From contig DCDL01000004.1 of NCBI GenBank assembly GCA_002316385.1, positions 160,252 to 166,452 on the forward strand: a DNA stretch of 6,201 bases, read 5' to 3'. Below the pieces are notes generated by a model. That model was not told the origin of the DNA. It made no database searches and was given only the letters and a program-made list of their open reading frames with translations. Source of the stretch: Clostridium sp. UBA1056 (GTDB lineage Bacteria > Bacillota > Clostridia > Clostridiales > Clostridiaceae). Position 1 is the stretch's first letter. Every line of letters begins with the position of its first letter. The position numbers and the translations under genes are program-made. Positions 6,157-6,201 of this stretch are shown here, piece after piece.

Positions 6157-6201
6157 TTAACTTAAGCTTACATTGTCTAATATATAAACAGAGTTCTTTG
6201 C
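6157..6201 (-). CDS. Possible 3' end of an upstream gene, unidentified
   Basis: The minus strand is open from the window edge for 14 codons (AKNSVYILDNVSLS) and then ends in TAA at 6159-6157, 102 bp before comM. In related clostridia a gene of the yraN (UPF0102) family often precedes comM, but these residues are too few and too uncharacteristic to assign. A second minus-strand frame is also open through this stretch, so even the frame is uncertain. Confidence 0.25.
   Translation of the reverse strand, partial: AKNSVYILDNVSLS

Overview
The window comes from a very AT-rich genome. Its proteins match Firmicute housekeeping families, and the CodY sequence in particular looks like that of Clostridium sensu stricto. 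This genus call rests on protein recall and base composition, not on a search. All four complete genes lie on the minus strand, so transcription runs from the high-coordinate end to the low-coordinate end.

Layout in transcription order: a 3'-terminal fragment of an unidentified reading frame (6201-6157); an intergenic gap of about 100 bp with a CodY-box-like palindrome; comM/yifB (6054-4531), an AAA+ Mg-chelatase-like ATPase; dprA/smf (4510-3431), a recombination mediator that starts 20 bp after comM; a 188 bp gap with a weak promoter and an inverted repeat; topA (3242-1158), DNA topoisomerase I; a 236 bp gap with a near-consensus sigma-A promoter and a 17-bp palindrome in the leader; codY (921-148), the GTP/branched-chain-amino-acid-sensing global regulator; and a strong hairpin terminator (86-120). 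The first 85 bases hold no gene I can support.

Functionally, comM and dprA are DNA-processing proteins that act on single-stranded DNA after uptake and during recombination. topA relaxes negative supercoils. codY controls the shift from rich growth to stationary phase. comM-dprA look like a two-gene operon. topA may be read through from dprA, because no intrinsic terminator is visible between them. codY has a clear promoter of its own.

This is a conserved core-genome neighbourhood, and I see no undescribed system, mobile element, CRISPR array or RNA gene. The points worth a second look are regulatory: a 13/15 match to the CodY box upstream of comM-dprA, a perfect palindrome in the codY leader, an inverted repeat around the topA start, and phased A-tracts upstream of the codY promoter. 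Two gene starts need trimming relative to the longest open frames: topA by 21 residues and comM by 18.
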